Assembly (NCBI GenBank): GCA_050084985.1
Contig: JBITNC010000002.1
Coordinates: 36,022,001 to 36,086,000 of the forward strand
DNA length: 64,000 nucleotides
From: Nageia nagi
Taxonomy: Eukaryota; Pinophyta
Direction: 5' to 3'
In this document: in pieces, positions 33,900 to 46,437 of the stretch
How positions within the stretch are numbered: position 1 is the stretch's first letter
Layout of the letters: the number at the start of each line of letters is the position of its first letter
Program-made: the position numbers and the translations under genes
The notes under the pieces: model-generated
What the model saw: only the letters and a program-made list of their open reading frames with translations
Told to the model about the DNA's origin: nothing
The model's database searches: none

Positions 33900-35637
33900 C
33901 ATTTCCTGATTATAGGTAGCTCCTATTAAGTGTAAGACATTTCATATAATACCCTCAACATTCCCTCTTACATAAACAATAAGTGCATCCCATATCTCCT
34001 TCATAACAATCCAATTTTCATCACATATAATGAACCTCAAATCTAAATCAAATACCCAAACATGTTGATTAAGTTTTGGAGTATACATAATCATCAACTT
34101 GTGATGTATTATATCCTTTCTCATGTGCTCAATATCGAACAATAAGTTTGAAATGTTACTAATAGTAGTAGACTCCTTCTTCCTTGATTCAACCCAAAAA
34201 AAGTTGAAAAGAAGCCATGTATCAACATTTCCTAAGTATGCAAATGTGGCCCTCCAACAATAACCATTTTTCCTATGATATTCTCACATTAAGACCAAGT
34301 GAAGGTCATATCTCTGATACAAATCACAGAAGGCACAAGGAACTCAGAGTTATCAATCCTTAAACCATGATGAAAGCATGCAAGAATACATCCACTAATA
34401 GTGACTAATGTGTCATCAATTTAAATCCTTACTATCCTTGAAAGTGCTATCCAAGTAGCCAAGGATGCAACCCTATTAGTCATGAAGAATTAAATCCAAG
34501 ATGTTAACAACAATGGTGACATTTTAGTCCCAAATATCTTCCATCTTCCCTTATCAAGTGCTTCCCTTGAAATGTACCAACTTAGCTCAAATATATCTAA
34601 AATCAAATCTAAATGTCTTCCTTCTAAATAAACCCACACTAAGCATAAATATGAAGTATAAAAATCTCCAATTAATGCATAATTTTTCCTCATATATTAT
34701 ATCCTTTTGGGGTATTAAAGTAGCTTTTGAATTGACATGATCCCTTACCCAAAATAGTGATGAATCTTCAAGAACATAATGACCATAGAAACCAACAAAT
34801 GTACCTCCCTCCTTCTTGATGTATTGGCTACAAATGAATGTGTCATGAGAAAGTATGATGCTCATCTCATGCTCTAATCCTTTAAGTGAGGCTATGGGTT
34901 CCTACAAACACACCAAAAACCAAAGTGAGCTATAACAAGTGAGGCCATTACCCCATGTTAAGTGCTAAAGATCCAAGTGGCTCCAAGGACCATCAAGTAC
35001 TCCATCATAGGCTGATGTTACTTTTCCTTTCTTCTCCAAGGTTGATTGGGAAACCTTTCTGCTATCTCCTTCATTCCCAAAGAATACCTCCAACCTTTTA
35101 AATCTCCCATTATGTGCTAACACTCTCAGATCTCATGGAGCTAGAAGTCTATTTCCATACACATGAAGAATTGGTTTCTCCCACTCATCATAACTTGAAA
35201 CCAAAGGCATGAGACTATTATTTGCATATTCAAAAGCAACATTAATATCTACATCAAGCCTCTTGTGCCTTGCTATATTCTCAATAAATAGAGATGATTG
35301 TATTATGAAGGAAATATCTTGTAGCTCTACTTGACATACCTCATGTGAAGATACAATTATTTTTGATTTTCCAAGATTTGAAATAATGTTCCCTTCTTTA
35401 CAATTTTAGTCTTCTTCTATGTTAGGCTCATGTTTTAAACCCATATCATTACTATCTCCTAAAACCAAATCTGAAACAAAAATGGCTCTTTCCTCTTTCT
35501 TCCCAATGTTATCACTTCCAAAAACATCATGCAAAACCTATGAATTCATGCTATGAAAATCAAAATTGCTATCATATATTTTTGGAGTGTTAATGTGGCT
35601 GACCCAAGGTTCTTCTATTGCTAGTTCTTATTCTTTC
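33900..35637 (-). pseudogene. Decayed long reading frame in LTR element, unrecognised
   Basis: On the minus strand the stretch 35637-33900 reads as protein-like sequence across a few stops and at least two frame changes. Segments include RHKRLDVDINVAFEYANNSL, DEWEKPILHVYGNRLLAP, RVLAHNGRFKRLEVFFGNEG, YIKKEGGTFVGFYGHYVLED and HVWVFDLDLRFIICDENWIV. Composition is balanced and unlike the AT-rich spacer elsewhere, so it was probably coding once. No retroviral domain is visible and I do not recognise the family. It could be an element-specific protein or a captured host gene. Confidence 0.4.
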
Positions 35638-35787
35638 CCAACACTAGGTGCCCAAGAGTCTTGGTGCTAAATGTGTGGTGTTAAATTGCCTACTTGGTCA
35701 ATGTTGGATGCCAAGCTTATTTTGGGTCCAACATGGGATGCCAAACCTCCTCTGTGCCCAATGTGTGATTCCAAGCTTCCAATTTTC
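35638..35787 (-). repeat. Second 30-bp repeat array, five units
   Basis: Units start at 35638, 35668, 35698, 35728 and 35758 (for example tcaatgttggatgccaagc, ccaacatgggatgccaaac). Same motif as the array at 33198-33617, also indel-free. Confidence 0.8.
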
Positions 35788-36405
35788 TTTTTCTTATCCT
35801 ACTTATGGTGTGATGCCTCATGATCCTCATTGGCATAACATGGGGGTGAGTGGTGCCTCTCTAGCTCATCAGTCTCTCCCCAATGCTCAACCATCTATCG
35901 ATCCATTAAAGTGATTGCTTTGGTCATACCATTAATGGTCAACATGAGCTCATCAAAATTTCATTTGGAAGTGAATCTCCAAACTAAAGTAGATATGCTC
36001 CTCCTAGCATTCTTTTACATGTATCTATGCATCTCTCCTTCACTACCAAAAACCCTAGCTTTTGACTGCATGGTCATCCACTTCCACCTCTCATCCTCTT
36101 GAACAACTACCTCCCTAGATCTGTTTCCCCTCCAAGTGAATGCCATAGTTTTCAAACCTTATCTCAAACCCTCATATTAAATTTTCTAGTTATCTAGGAT
36201 GATAGACCAAGTCCTTCTATACTTGAAAACAACCTTCATTCTATAGATATGATCTCTAATCCTAGATGACCTAGCCTAGGAATTTAGACTTTCTAAAAAA
36301 AATATCATTTTAACATTGAAATTGGCCTTTTAAATGCAAAACCTCTCAATCTACTAGTTCAATTCATTGCTAGCTTAATATTAAACTCATAGGATACCAA
36401 ATCTA
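35788..36405 (-). other. 5' leader of LTR element, no motif seen
   Basis: Lies between primer binding site and the second repeat array. Contains short frames only (88 and 63 codons on the plus strand, antisense to the element). Confidence 0.4.
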
Positions 36406-36418
36406 GGATTTGATACCA
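36406..36418 (-). promoter_or_regulatory. tRNA-Met-type primer binding site
   Basis: The minus strand reads TGGTATCAAATCC two bases inside the 5' LTR; the first eight bases match the usual tRNA-Met complement. Confidence 0.75.
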
Positions 36419-36420
36419 CT

Positions 36421-37502
36421 TGTGATGATACAAATTTAAACTCAAGCAAAAACTAGCAAGTCTGGACCATTAAACCCTGACCTCAGGACTAGGGCATCAA
36501 CATGAAACCATACAAACCCTCATATGCCCATGTTAGGGTTATATTATGCAATAGATATCATAGGAATGGAAACATACAAATGTCTAGCAATTACAAGCAT
36601 ACATCAATGAATACAATTTCAAAATACCAACTTCTAGCTCATACATGCATAATCAAATCAACAATACATTAAAGTGCCATCGTATGATAAATACAAGTAC
36701 ATAACATCAAAGAGATCTAATGCATGTGCAAGTATGTGATAAAACACATAATAATGAGATCTAATACCCTCTAAATATATGAATGATGTGTAATGAATGA
36801 AATATAATACCATTGCCCAATCTAGAACAACTGTAGAACCATAGGATAGATACACTCACTTAAACTCTAAATCATCTCCACTGAAGGAGCCCTCCTCAAA
36901 CCTTGGTGAACCATTAAAGGTAGAGGTGACTTTTATAATACCCTCAAATGGGCTAGGTGCTCCACCTAAGCCATAGATGATTAAGATCCCACTACCTAAC
37001 TACCCTTTAGATGCTCCATCTAGGAATGATTTTCTTAGTGTTGCTAAGACTTATGCTAAAGGACTAGAATAGAAGTAATAATGATAAAAACTGATGTCCA
37101 ATACTGAAGCTCCAATGTCTATTTATACCTTTCTCATGTCTAGAGTCCACCTTAGGATCATTGTAGACCCTTCTAATATGACAATGTGGGGATCTTGGAG
37201 CTCTAATAATCCAACATGGATGTATGGGGCCCTCCCCAAGCTAGCTCTAGCACTCTAATATCCATCCAACATGATAATGTATAAATCTACCTTGGGATTC
37301 CCATAATTTGGGATATCTAATGCAAAACATGCCTATTCTACTACTTAGGAGGGAGATGTTTGACTTGGGGCTAACAGTGGGGTCCACATGACCCATTAAA
37401 CCTCCTATCCTGAGTTACATAATGCAAATACAAAATACAATAAGTAGATATAGTACAAGATGACCCTTCCGGTACCACTAACTGAACAAAGGGGATTTCA
37501 CA
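36421..37502 (-). repeat. 5' LTR (1082 bp)
   Basis: Bounded by the primer binding site at its left and the duplication ttatg at its right. A minus-strand TATA box (tataaatag, 37119-37127) would start the element transcript. Confidence 0.92.
37119..37127 (-). promoter_or_regulatory. TATA box in 5' LTR
   Basis: TATAAATAG on the minus strand, conserved at the matching place in the other LTR (32388-32396). Confidence 0.6.
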
Positions 37503-37507
37503 TTATG
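37503..37507. repeat. Target-site duplication ttatg, right
   Basis: Identical to 31623-31627. Confidence 0.92.
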
Positions 37508-39480
37508 TTAGTACATCATCATCATGAATAAATTTTTAATTACCTTACTAACATAATACATGATAAGCTATCATAATATAAAAACCTAAGTACCATAAAT
37601 ATGTAACCTCCTACTACATGATATCTCTCTCATTCCATAACTCCTCCATATTAATACAAATGCTCTTCACTCAAAAATAGCCTTGATGTCAATGTTTGTA
37701 CCTATTCCTATAGGTATCAACTCTTCTTTATCAATTAAGTAATAATAATGTGTATCCCATATCTATCCTCCTCATCCTAGGCCATTGCATCCCCTTGTAC
37801 TATCTCTATATTTTGTTATAGTGATCTAAGTTATTGCTACATAATGACTATATGTTGTTGTAAGATAAAAATTGATACATCCTCTCTCTTTTTCCTAGTC
37901 CACTAAGACTCTCCATCCTCTTCAATATCCCCATAACATGATTATATAGTATAGGGACATACACATTTATCCTCTCCTCACCAACATCCACTCATCATCT
38001 CATATGATGCTCAAGAGGGTGCATCCTCCTCTACATATCCACCCTCAACACCACCTATATAAGCACCATTGCTTTGCCATATTCCTAGGGACTCTAATAT
38101 CACCACCATTATGGTAACATATCAAGCATAACATGTTATGATGATTTCAATATCATCCATTTTAGCTATCTAGATCAATAGATCTACATTCAAAGATGGA
38201 TCCTCATACTGGACTACTGGTAGCCCATCTCGACCCCATGATTGACTATATAACTATCAATCTAGAGGTACATATTGATTTATACCAAACTACTAAGTCA
38301 TTCTCTCATAATAATAAAAGCTCTCCATATCTATATTTTATTTTCCTATAAAAAATTTATTAGGCTAATGCCACATCCTCTACCTATATTGGTCCCTATA
38401 AATATGAATGTTATATCACCTACCTTATACATAGTATTGTAAAGCAATAATGATAGTACAATACCTCTCCCAAATGTGCCTAATGGTGCCTTAAACAATA
38501 ATATACAACCCATTACATCATCCATACAACCTCCCTCCTAGGATCCTCCCACACTATCTCCTCATCTGCATAAATATTATACGAAAGTTATCTCAACCTC
38601 TAAATCCTAATATGATCCCATCCTTAGAGAAATAGTAATAATATGCTAATAATAACCTAGCCTATATTCCTAGTCTAATGTAGCTCCTAATAATTCTACA
38701 ATAATAAAGTTTTCCCCATGAAAATATAGTAGTATACATCTCCATCCTATAAATGACATCAAACATTAACCATAGAAATAATACTTTCATCAAGTATGAA
38801 AGGACAAATCCCTTAATAAGCTCCATCATAAAGGCTACTTTGGTTGACACCATGTGGTGCTTATATGCATCCTATAACCTAAAACCATAGTCCCCCCATT
38901 GTAAGTACATCACATCTCACCTAGACATAAATCTAGTTGTTACTTATCTACCCTATTACTACCTTACCAGTTACACCCACTCTCCCTCTATAGGAATCCA
39001 ATAAATCCTTTATATATTTTGATGGTCATTTTGATAGTAGGTACATGAAAGATATTTGTCAAATTATTCTAGCTTTCTAAAAAAGCTATCAAATAACTTG
39101 TATCCACCTTGTTCATCATCCCCATAAGAAAAAATTATTGTTAACCATTACCATTCATCATCCTACATCATTGTCTATAAAGGATACCTTAATGGTCCAA
39201 AATGATGGCTCATCATCAACTTTGTTCTATCTTCCTCATCACCTCCATAAACTAAAAAAAAAGAATACCCTTCACTATTTTTCTTATAGAAATGATAAAG
39301 CATTTATTGTTTGCTTTCATATTGGTGTAAATAATGGAGGTTTTATTATTTCACTTTTTAAAATGATATTACCTCACCATTTCACCCTCCACCCAACATG
39401 AAACAATATTACTATATCATCCCACCTAAAAAAATACCACAATTATACCATTTCACTATTATAAATAATATATTAGGTAT
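37508..39480. other. G-depleted DNA continued, no gene recognised
   Basis: Continues the composition seen before 31622. Without the LTR element the two parts form one tract of about 6.3 kb. Rich in cctcat/catcat-type pyrimidine words; no domain recognised on either strand. Confidence 0.5.
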
Positions 39481-39536
39481 AAAATCCTAGTTATATGATA
39501 AAGAATTCAATCTTGGGTAGAAGATTGGGTCATTAG
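39481..39536 (+). repeat. Relic LTR end before a primer binding site
   Basis: The last 40 bp (ttgggtagaagattgggtca) resemble the LTR end at 53950-53997. They are followed directly by a primer-binding-like sequence, so this is probably the 5' LTR end of the same plus-strand element. Upstream similarity stops, so most of this LTR is missing or replaced. Confidence 0.45.
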
Positions 39537-39537
39537 A

Positions 39538-39556
39538 GTTGGCATTAGAGCCTAGG
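39538..39556 (+). promoter_or_regulatory. tRNA-Met-type primer binding site
   Basis: ttggcattagagcctaggt differs at two positions from the usual TTGGTATCAGAGCC. Confidence 0.5.
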
Positions 39557-42383
39557 TAAATAGGTGTTATTTTTTAGTAGAAAGAAAGCAAACTCTAAAC
39601 CTCTTGTAGATTTTATCTTGTACTTAGAAAAGGTGGCATCTAAAAAAAAAAAAAAAATTCTAGGGTAATTTATGACATGAAGTAAAACCCTTAGACATAT
39701 TTAAACAAGATCTAAGATTGAGTCATCAAACCAAATTAGTAACCTTGAGAAAGTTGTAAAAAAGTTACTACTAACATTCCTAAGAGAATGTTTAAACAAT
39801 TTTGAAGGAATTAGTTTCTTTTTAGAATAAATGTAAGTGTTTCTAAGGATGGATCCTTTCATAAATCTATACGAGGAGCAAAAGATCACATTTTAGAATT
39901 ATTTTAAGAAACTCATTCTACATCCAGTATTTAGAACAAGGATATATGTGTTAGGTGACACCATGTTTCTCTCAAAAAGGTATTGGATACAAATGACCAA
40001 GATATATAGGATATTAAGAGAAGATTGTTTTAAATTCAATTGATTTCTACTCTTAAGTTGTACCTAGTTAATCTCTTCAAATATATTAACTATGGTCTCC
40101 ACCATTAAATTTCTAGAGTTTTAGTAAGTTAGAAAAAAAAGGAAAATAAAATCTAAGAAAAGATATAAATGATGTTGTAAATATATTTACTCTTAGGAGA
40201 GTCCTGCTGTAGTGGAATATATTAAGTTCACAATAGTCTTGCATTAATTAGAGGTGTTATCAGATGTTTTAAGTTGCACAAAGGTACTTGAAGGATATTT
40301 TTGTCAAGGAAAATGTAAAGACTTGAAGCTTCTTATTGAGAAGTTTAAGAAAGAGAAAGGAAAAGATTTTTCATATCCAAGGAATCAATTTTAGGATTAG
40401 TAAGTTCCAAAGATCATGCCAAAAATGGTGGAATAATACCATTTCTTGATTGACCCCATATACCTCCATACTTTACAGATGTGGTTATGAATCAAATGGA
40501 CAAGAATATCAAGGTGATATCATCCATGGGAAAAAAGTAGTAGTAATTCGTAATTTTTAAATTAGCCATCAAGAACACTACTTGAGGTTCCAAGAAATAA
40601 ATGTACTGGTAGGGTGCAAATGATAATTCAATCAAATATAAACTACCTTTAAGTTTATGTGCTCATTAACATTAAGAGACTTGATAGCTCAAGAGGAATA
40701 GAGAAAGAATTGGTACTATCTAGCCATCAACAATTTAGCATTCAACAAGAAGGATTTTTATCTTAAAAAAGAAATGGAAATCATGTTTTCAACGCTTTAA
40801 AATGGAGTAGAAAACAATTTAGTCCAATGACCATGAGGATCATATGAAGAATTTTTAAAGGAACAAGTAAGGGAGAATACTTTTTCTTTAAAACCCTAAA
40901 AATACATGAAACATTAGTATCTTGATTTGATACTTATCTTGAACTAATCAAAATTTAGAGAGAACAAGTTAAAAGTTAGATATAGATGATGGATTGATAA
41001 AGTAATTTCCATCATGATTTTCACTCATCAAGAGAGATGATGGAATTTGAATTAAAAAAATCTTAAGATCCAAATGGGTTAAAAAGAAATTAGATGGAGA
41101 ATCTTAACATAGTATGAAACCCAAAGATTTATTTCTATATTTTGGAGATTTACCAAGGCTATAAATGGTAAAATAAACATTAGTAGACCTACCTCCTAAT
41201 AAAAACTTAGGATCAAGATGACATAGTGAGTTAATTATTTTTTAAAGATACTTTTAGATTTTATTGTATGTATCACTCCAAAAAAATGAAGATACTACTC
41301 AATCTTATCAATTTACATACAATTATGGATGATAATCATCTATTGAGTTGTCACCTTTTGAAACCACATGGTTAAGGGTGAAACATTCCTCTTTCATCAT
41401 GGTATCTTGGGAGTCCAAGATAGGATTAAAAAAATATGAGAGAGGAAGGATCAATTTTAGTAAAAAAAATAAATAGCAAGGATTGAAGTACACTAACAAA
41501 ATGAAAAAGGGTCATAGAGTAGAAAAGGGAAGGTTAGGATGAAAACCCTAGTATATGTAGTTAAGTACACACAAATCTATAAGAGAATATATATTATCAT
41601 TTAGGATAAATCTTTAATTATTAAAAAATGAGTAATGAGTAAGCAATATTTCATATTGAGACATAATTATCGAGTAAGGATAAATCATAGTTTCACTTGG
41701 GTATGAAAGGAATTGGAAATATTAAAATTGTCTATATGTGAAGATGGTGCAAATACAAATAGGTATATGGTACCATCAAGAAGTTGTAAATGTTAAAGGA
41801 AAGGAAATTGTTGGTGAGTTAGACCAACATACCTTATGATGAATATTTGAGGCAAGAGATGAGGTTATTTAATGGATAAGATTAAATAAGGAGAAATGGT
41901 ATTTGTTCAAGGAGATGGCCACTTGAGAATGGATGAAGCCTAGAATCAACTAGTATAAAAGAAGTGTTCTTTTAATCTCACTTGATTTTATGGTAGCTTC
42001 CAAATATTTTCAATGAAGTAATTGCTACTCACTCATACTTATTAGTTAAAAATAAAAGAGTTTTCCATTATTAAAAGAAACGGGGATAAAATGCCATGAT
42101 AATTTTAAATATAGCACAAGGATAAATGAAATATTAGATTGAATTAGTCACGTTGCTAATAGACTTGAATTTTCTAGCTAATTTATCTAAGATATTTGAT
42201 TTATTTTGAAAACCTTATTGATAAGATGTGTTTTTGATCCATTATGAGTTTAAGATGAATCTTTTATTTCATATGTGAGAATATGAAAAGCATGAAAAGT
42301 TGTTTTCTCATTGAGGTAAGATAAAAATTGGAAAATTTCAAAACTATTCCATAGTTATTAACACAAGGGAATATGTTAATCCA
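39557..42383 (+). other. Interior of long-LTR element, no gene recognised
   Basis: AT-rich with only short stop-ridden frames. The part at about 41660-42040 is an old, roughly 60% similar copy of 53475-53850 inside the LTR. Confidence 0.4.
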
Positions 42384-42395
42384 AGTTAGGGAGGA
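42384..42395 (+). promoter_or_regulatory. Polypurine tract
   Basis: agttagggagga directly before TGTAACAACCC. Confidence 0.65.
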
Positions 42396-43140
42396 TGTAA
42401 CAACCCAAAAATTTGCAACTCATTCTTGAAACTTATTTAATTTAAACTATGATGTCCAAGTTTATGTACTTGTATTTTTGATTGAGTGAAATGCAATGAA
42501 GTATGCAATTACTTGTGATAAAATTATATTATACATTTATCTTCATACAAGGTATTGTCAAGTTGCTTATGGGTGCTTGGAAACGATAACACTAGGTATG
42601 TCCAAGATCATAAAAGGATCTAAATGATCATTGCAAACAACTACCAGTGAGTAAGTGCATGTAGCTGCATGAGGTAAGGATATAAGCATCTTAGGATGTA
42701 TACTTGATGTTTTCTCTTTTCAGTTGTCTGATTGTGATATTCACCTCCATGGTTGGAAAAATCACCGAGGAGCCCCTAATATCATTGTTAGAAAGGTTAG
42801 GTGACTAACTTTTCAACATTGGTAAAAATTGATTAGATGAATAAGTTGCATTAAAGAATTATTTAAAGATAAGGTTTAAAATAAATTAATAGGTATATTA
42901 ATTTATTTTAAAGAAAAAAAAATAAATTTGTATTATTTAAAGAAGATAAATAATAAAAATAATGTAGGATAATAAATTATTATTATTATAATTATTATCA
43001 TGACTAAAAAATTAATTAAGTGTTAATTAATTTTTAATAGGATATGATAAGATAAAGATAAGATAAGATACAATTGAGTCATTATACTTATCCTAAAGAA
43101 GGATAAAATAATAATAAAAAATCCTAATTATTTATAATTC

Positions 43141-43147
43141 TATAAAT
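43141..43147 (+). promoter_or_regulatory. TATA box in giant LTR
   Basis: tataaat at 43141-43147, about 740 bp into the LTR; the copia element landed 30-40 bp downstream, close to the expected transcription start. Confidence 0.5.
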
Positions 43148-43174
43148 ACAAGGTTTAAGATATTCCTAAATCAA

Positions 43175-43179
43175 TCTTT
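43175..43179. repeat. Target-site duplication tcttt, left
   Basis: Equal to 49535-49539; both copies are followed by t. Separated from the 3' LTR by the fold-back segment. Confidence 0.65.
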
Positions 43180-43193
43180 TATTGCAAATAGAC

Positions 43194-43247
43194 TTTGTCA
43201 AGATCCAAAATTTGACTTGTTGAGCTCAAATTTTGGATCTTGACAAA
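43194..43247. repeat. Perfect 20-bp-arm palindrome of LTR-end sequence
   Basis: tttgtcaagatccaaaattt (43194-43213) and its exact reverse complement (43228-43247) enclose a 14-base loop. Both arms match the outer end of the adjoining LTRs. It lies between target duplication and LTR. Confidence 0.85.
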
Positions 43248-43781
43248 TGAAGTTTAATTCACTTTATCATATATAAAAAGACTTATAGAATCATCATAAA
43301 TTCACCCAACATTCAAAAATACATTACACAAATTGAAATATGACATAGATCTAGAAAAAATAGTGGAATTATTACTATGACATTTTGTCAAATAGTTTGC
43401 TTTACAAGTATAGGGTGCAATTTACAAGTTACACCAAATCATTCTACAATCTAACCCAAAAATGAGTTGAGAAAAATTATTTATACATGCCCAAGCTAAA
43501 AAATTAAAAAAAGTAAGAGAAAAAAAACTAGAAAGTATGATAAAATAAGGAAAAACTACTTGGCAATTCACCCAAAGTTACCTAAAAATGATAGGTTGAA
43601 ATGAGATCATGTTTCAAGATAAATGCTATGGGTGGGCACATTTTTGCAAAATGTGGTAATGTTTTCCAAAAGTGGAAGTATTTCATCTCCAAATATATTT
43701 AGGAATTGCATTTTATTAGTAAGTGTAAAATTTGACTTATTAAGCTCTAATTTTGGATCTTGGCAAAGTCTGTTTGTAACA
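43248..43781 (-). repeat. 3' LTR of copia element (534 bp)
   Basis: Aligns along its length with 49003-49534. A minus-strand TATA box (tataaataa) lies at 43477-43485. The polypurine tract adjoins at 43782. Confidence 0.92.
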
Positions 43782-43793
43782 TACTCCCCCTTG
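43782..43793 (-). promoter_or_regulatory. Polypurine tract of copia element
   Basis: The minus strand reads CAAGGGGGAGTA directly before the LTR start TGTTACAAAC. Confidence 0.85.
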
Positions 43794-43849
43794 ATGTTGA
43801 GAGGGATGACAATCAGATCTCTCAACATCAAAAATTAAGATTTAACAAC

Positions 43850-45540
43850 CTATTTTGTGAAGATATCAGAAATTTGGTATTTTGTATTGCAATACCTTAT
43901 TTTAATCATATTATTCTCCACCATGTCTCTGATAAAGTGGTACTTAATATTAAAGTATTTTGAACATGCATGGTGGACTAGATTTTGTGCCATCTTAAAG
44001 ACACTTTCATTGTCATAAAAAAGAGTTGTAGATTGTTCTTGCTTCTCACCTATCTCACTAAGAATTTTTTTAAGCCACACGGCTTATGCACTTGATGAGG
44101 TCAATGCTATATACTCATCCTCTATAGAAGACAAAGCTACTGCAGTTTGCTTCTTAGAACTCCAAGTAATCAAACCTATACCAAGTGAGAAGTAATTTCC
44201 ACTAGTGGACTTCTGATAATCAATATTACTCCCTTAATTACTATCACTAAAATCCACCAACTTAAAATTATTAGTATAGAAGTAATGAATACCAAAATTT
44301 ATTATACCATGCACATACCTTAGGATTCTTTTGGCTACTTTCAAGTGTAAGCAAGAAAGATCAACCATATACCTAGAACAAAGTGATACAACATAGCATA
44401 TATCTGGCCTTGTATTAAAAAGGAACATTAAAATCCCCATAATGCTCCTATACTCTATTTTATTTACTTTTTAGCCCCATCATCTGAACACAAAAACTCT
44501 CCATGTACAATTAGAGTAGCTACAGGTTTGCATTCACTCATGCCAAACTTTTTCAACATCTCTAACATTTTTGGCTTGGCAAAGAAATATCTCATCATGT
44601 GTCTGATGTACTTCCATGCCCAAGAAGTAACTCATCAAACCAAGATAAATCATATCAAATTCCTTTTTTAACTCAACTTTAAAATAATCATATAACGTAG
44701 AACTACTTTCCATGAACAACAAATCATCTACATACAAGAAAATAATTAGAATTTCAATACCTTGCTTCTTGTAGTACAAAGTGTGCTCACTCTTGCTTCT
44801 TTGGAAACCACACTTGAGAAAGTAGTCATTGATTCTTATGTACCAAGCTATTGGAGCTTGCCTAAACCCATATAACATCTTTTTCAATCTATAAACATGA
44901 TCTTGTTTTCCTTGAACCTCAAAACCTTGAGGTTGTACCACATACACTTCTTCTTCAAGATAGCCATTACGGAATACACTCTTCACATCCATGTGATGAA
45001 CATTCCAATGCTTGTGGATATATAATGAAAACACAATCCAAATTGTCACTTATCTTGCAATAGGAGCAAAAATCTCCTCATAGTTTATGACATACAACCC
45101 TTTTGCAACCAACCATGCTTTGTACCTTTCAATGGAACCATCACTATTTCTCTAGATCTTGTAGATCCATTTACATCCAATGCATTTCTTATTTTGGATC
45201 AGCTCAAATAAATTTCATGTATGATTCTTGACAATGGAAGGAATATCTTCATTCATAGCCTTCATCCACACTTTTTTAGAACATGCTTGTTCAAAACAAT
45301 AAGGCTCAAAATCATCAATTTTAGTAACTTTAGAAGAACTAGAAATATGAGAATTGGAAGTAGAAGCCATTAAAGCATAATTTACCATATCAACTTTGGT
45401 CTCACCATTGTCTTCATCTCCTAACATTTGCAAAGTAGCATCAAGCTCCTTGTGTTGACTCCTTATCAACCTTGTTGAAAAGTTTTGGTCCAACATTTGA
45501 GAAGAGGAATGATCTTTAAATACTCTTTTACCTTTTATTA
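43850..45540 (-). pseudogene. copia pol: reverse transcriptase and RNase H
   Basis: 45496-45218 covers the linker and start of RT (ACSKKVWMKAMNEDIPSI). 45049-44537 is an open 171-codon frame with HHMDVKSVFRNGYLEEEVYV, YRLKKMLYGFRQAPIAWY and FLYVDDLLFM; the catalytic YVDD is intact at 44723-44734. 44440-44237 reads TRPDICYVVSLCSRYM and AKRILRYVHG, the connection to RNase H. 44080-43853 holds the RNase H end (TLFYDNESVFKMAQN, KYFNIKYHFIRDMV, DIFTK). Stops and frameshifts (near 45200, 44520, 44230, 44090) separate these parts. A substituted position is Val for Ala in MDVKSAF. Confidence 0.9.
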
Positions 45541-45594
45541 ACTAATTTACACTTGCACTTAGTGATGGAGGTGAAGAAGAACCATGTTGTGGAC

Positions 45595-46437
45595 ACAAGG
45601 GGATATCTTAATAGAAAGGATTCAACACATGTGCGTGTATAAGCTTATTGAAAATTCCCCTAGTTTTTAAAATTTACTATCTCCCATTTTAATTTCTTAA
45701 ACCCTCATGGTAAACCCCTATATAATAAATAATACCCCTTTTTTACAACTTACCATTTTGCTAAAAAAAAATTGAATCATTTTTTTAATATCTCTTTGTA
45801 ATTTTACCATTTCATCAATGTATAGTATTTCCTTCAACACTAGAAAAGTTTATTCAAACATGATTCTTGAATACCAAGGGGTTCCACCTTGACTGCATAG
45901 TCGATACATCTTTGCACTATTTATCTAGGCTTAAAAAAAAATCCAAATGTGAATACATTTGAAGGGCTATTGTACGTAAACTACCTTCAATAATGTAGTT
46001 TTTGGGTGTAAATTACAAGTAAGGTTAGATCTTAGGCTCTAAGATTAATTTAATAATAATAAATTTAATTTTTTAAATAGATTAATTAATTACTTAATTT
46101 AATATGTTTGAATGAATTAAATAATAAAATAATATTTTAATTATTTCAAAATAATAAAAATAAATAGCAATAAAAGAATAATATCATCATATAAGGGGAG
46201 TTTGGGTATGCCAACTAGATAAAACACCATCAAATTACCCCTATTTTACCCCCTCCTAAATTTTTTTCACCCTAATAACCCCCTTGGGTAACCCCCTCTT
46301 CTGGGTAAAAGCCCCTACCCCCTCCCCTTATAAAATATGTATTGATATACTGATACTTTAACTTGATATTAAAAATACCCCCTTGTAGCACTCACATGTT
46401 ATTTACCATTTTCTATTTATAGACCCCCCCCCCCCCC
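45595..46437. mobile_element. 843-bp insertion in copia pol ending in a C16 tract
   Basis: The copia reading frame is continuous on either side and is broken by 843 bp. Flanks share ccatgttgtggac (45582-45594) and ccatggttgtggac (46438-46451), a 13/14-bp direct repeat with one indel. The left end reads acaaggggatatcttaatag; the right end is tctatttatagac followed by 16 C (46424-46439, partly overlapping the repeat). The ends are loosely inverse of each other (gggg-ta-ct-aatagaaa). No coding frame is seen. It may be a Mutator-like or other TIR element (8-11-bp duplications) or a target-primed insertion; neither is proven. Confidence 0.65.

Larger units (their letters stand above)
31628..37502 (-). 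mobile_element. Complete non-autonomous LTR retrotransposon with 5-bp TSD
   Basis: LTRs lie at 31628-32836 (3') and 36421-37502 (5'). Both run from tgtgatgat to ...tcaca. The duplication ttatg is perfect on both sides (31623-31627 and 37503-37507). On the minus strand a primer binding site (TGGTATCAAATCC) follows the 5' LTR after two bases, and a polypurine tract (GGGATGGGAGGCTT) precedes the 3' LTR. The 3.58-kb interior shows no protease, integrase, RT or RNase H. It has two 30-bp repeat arrays and a decayed unrecognised frame. This structure matches large non-autonomous elements moved by enzymes from others. LTR divergence and a 127-bp length difference between the LTRs point to an old insertion. 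Confidence 0.92.
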
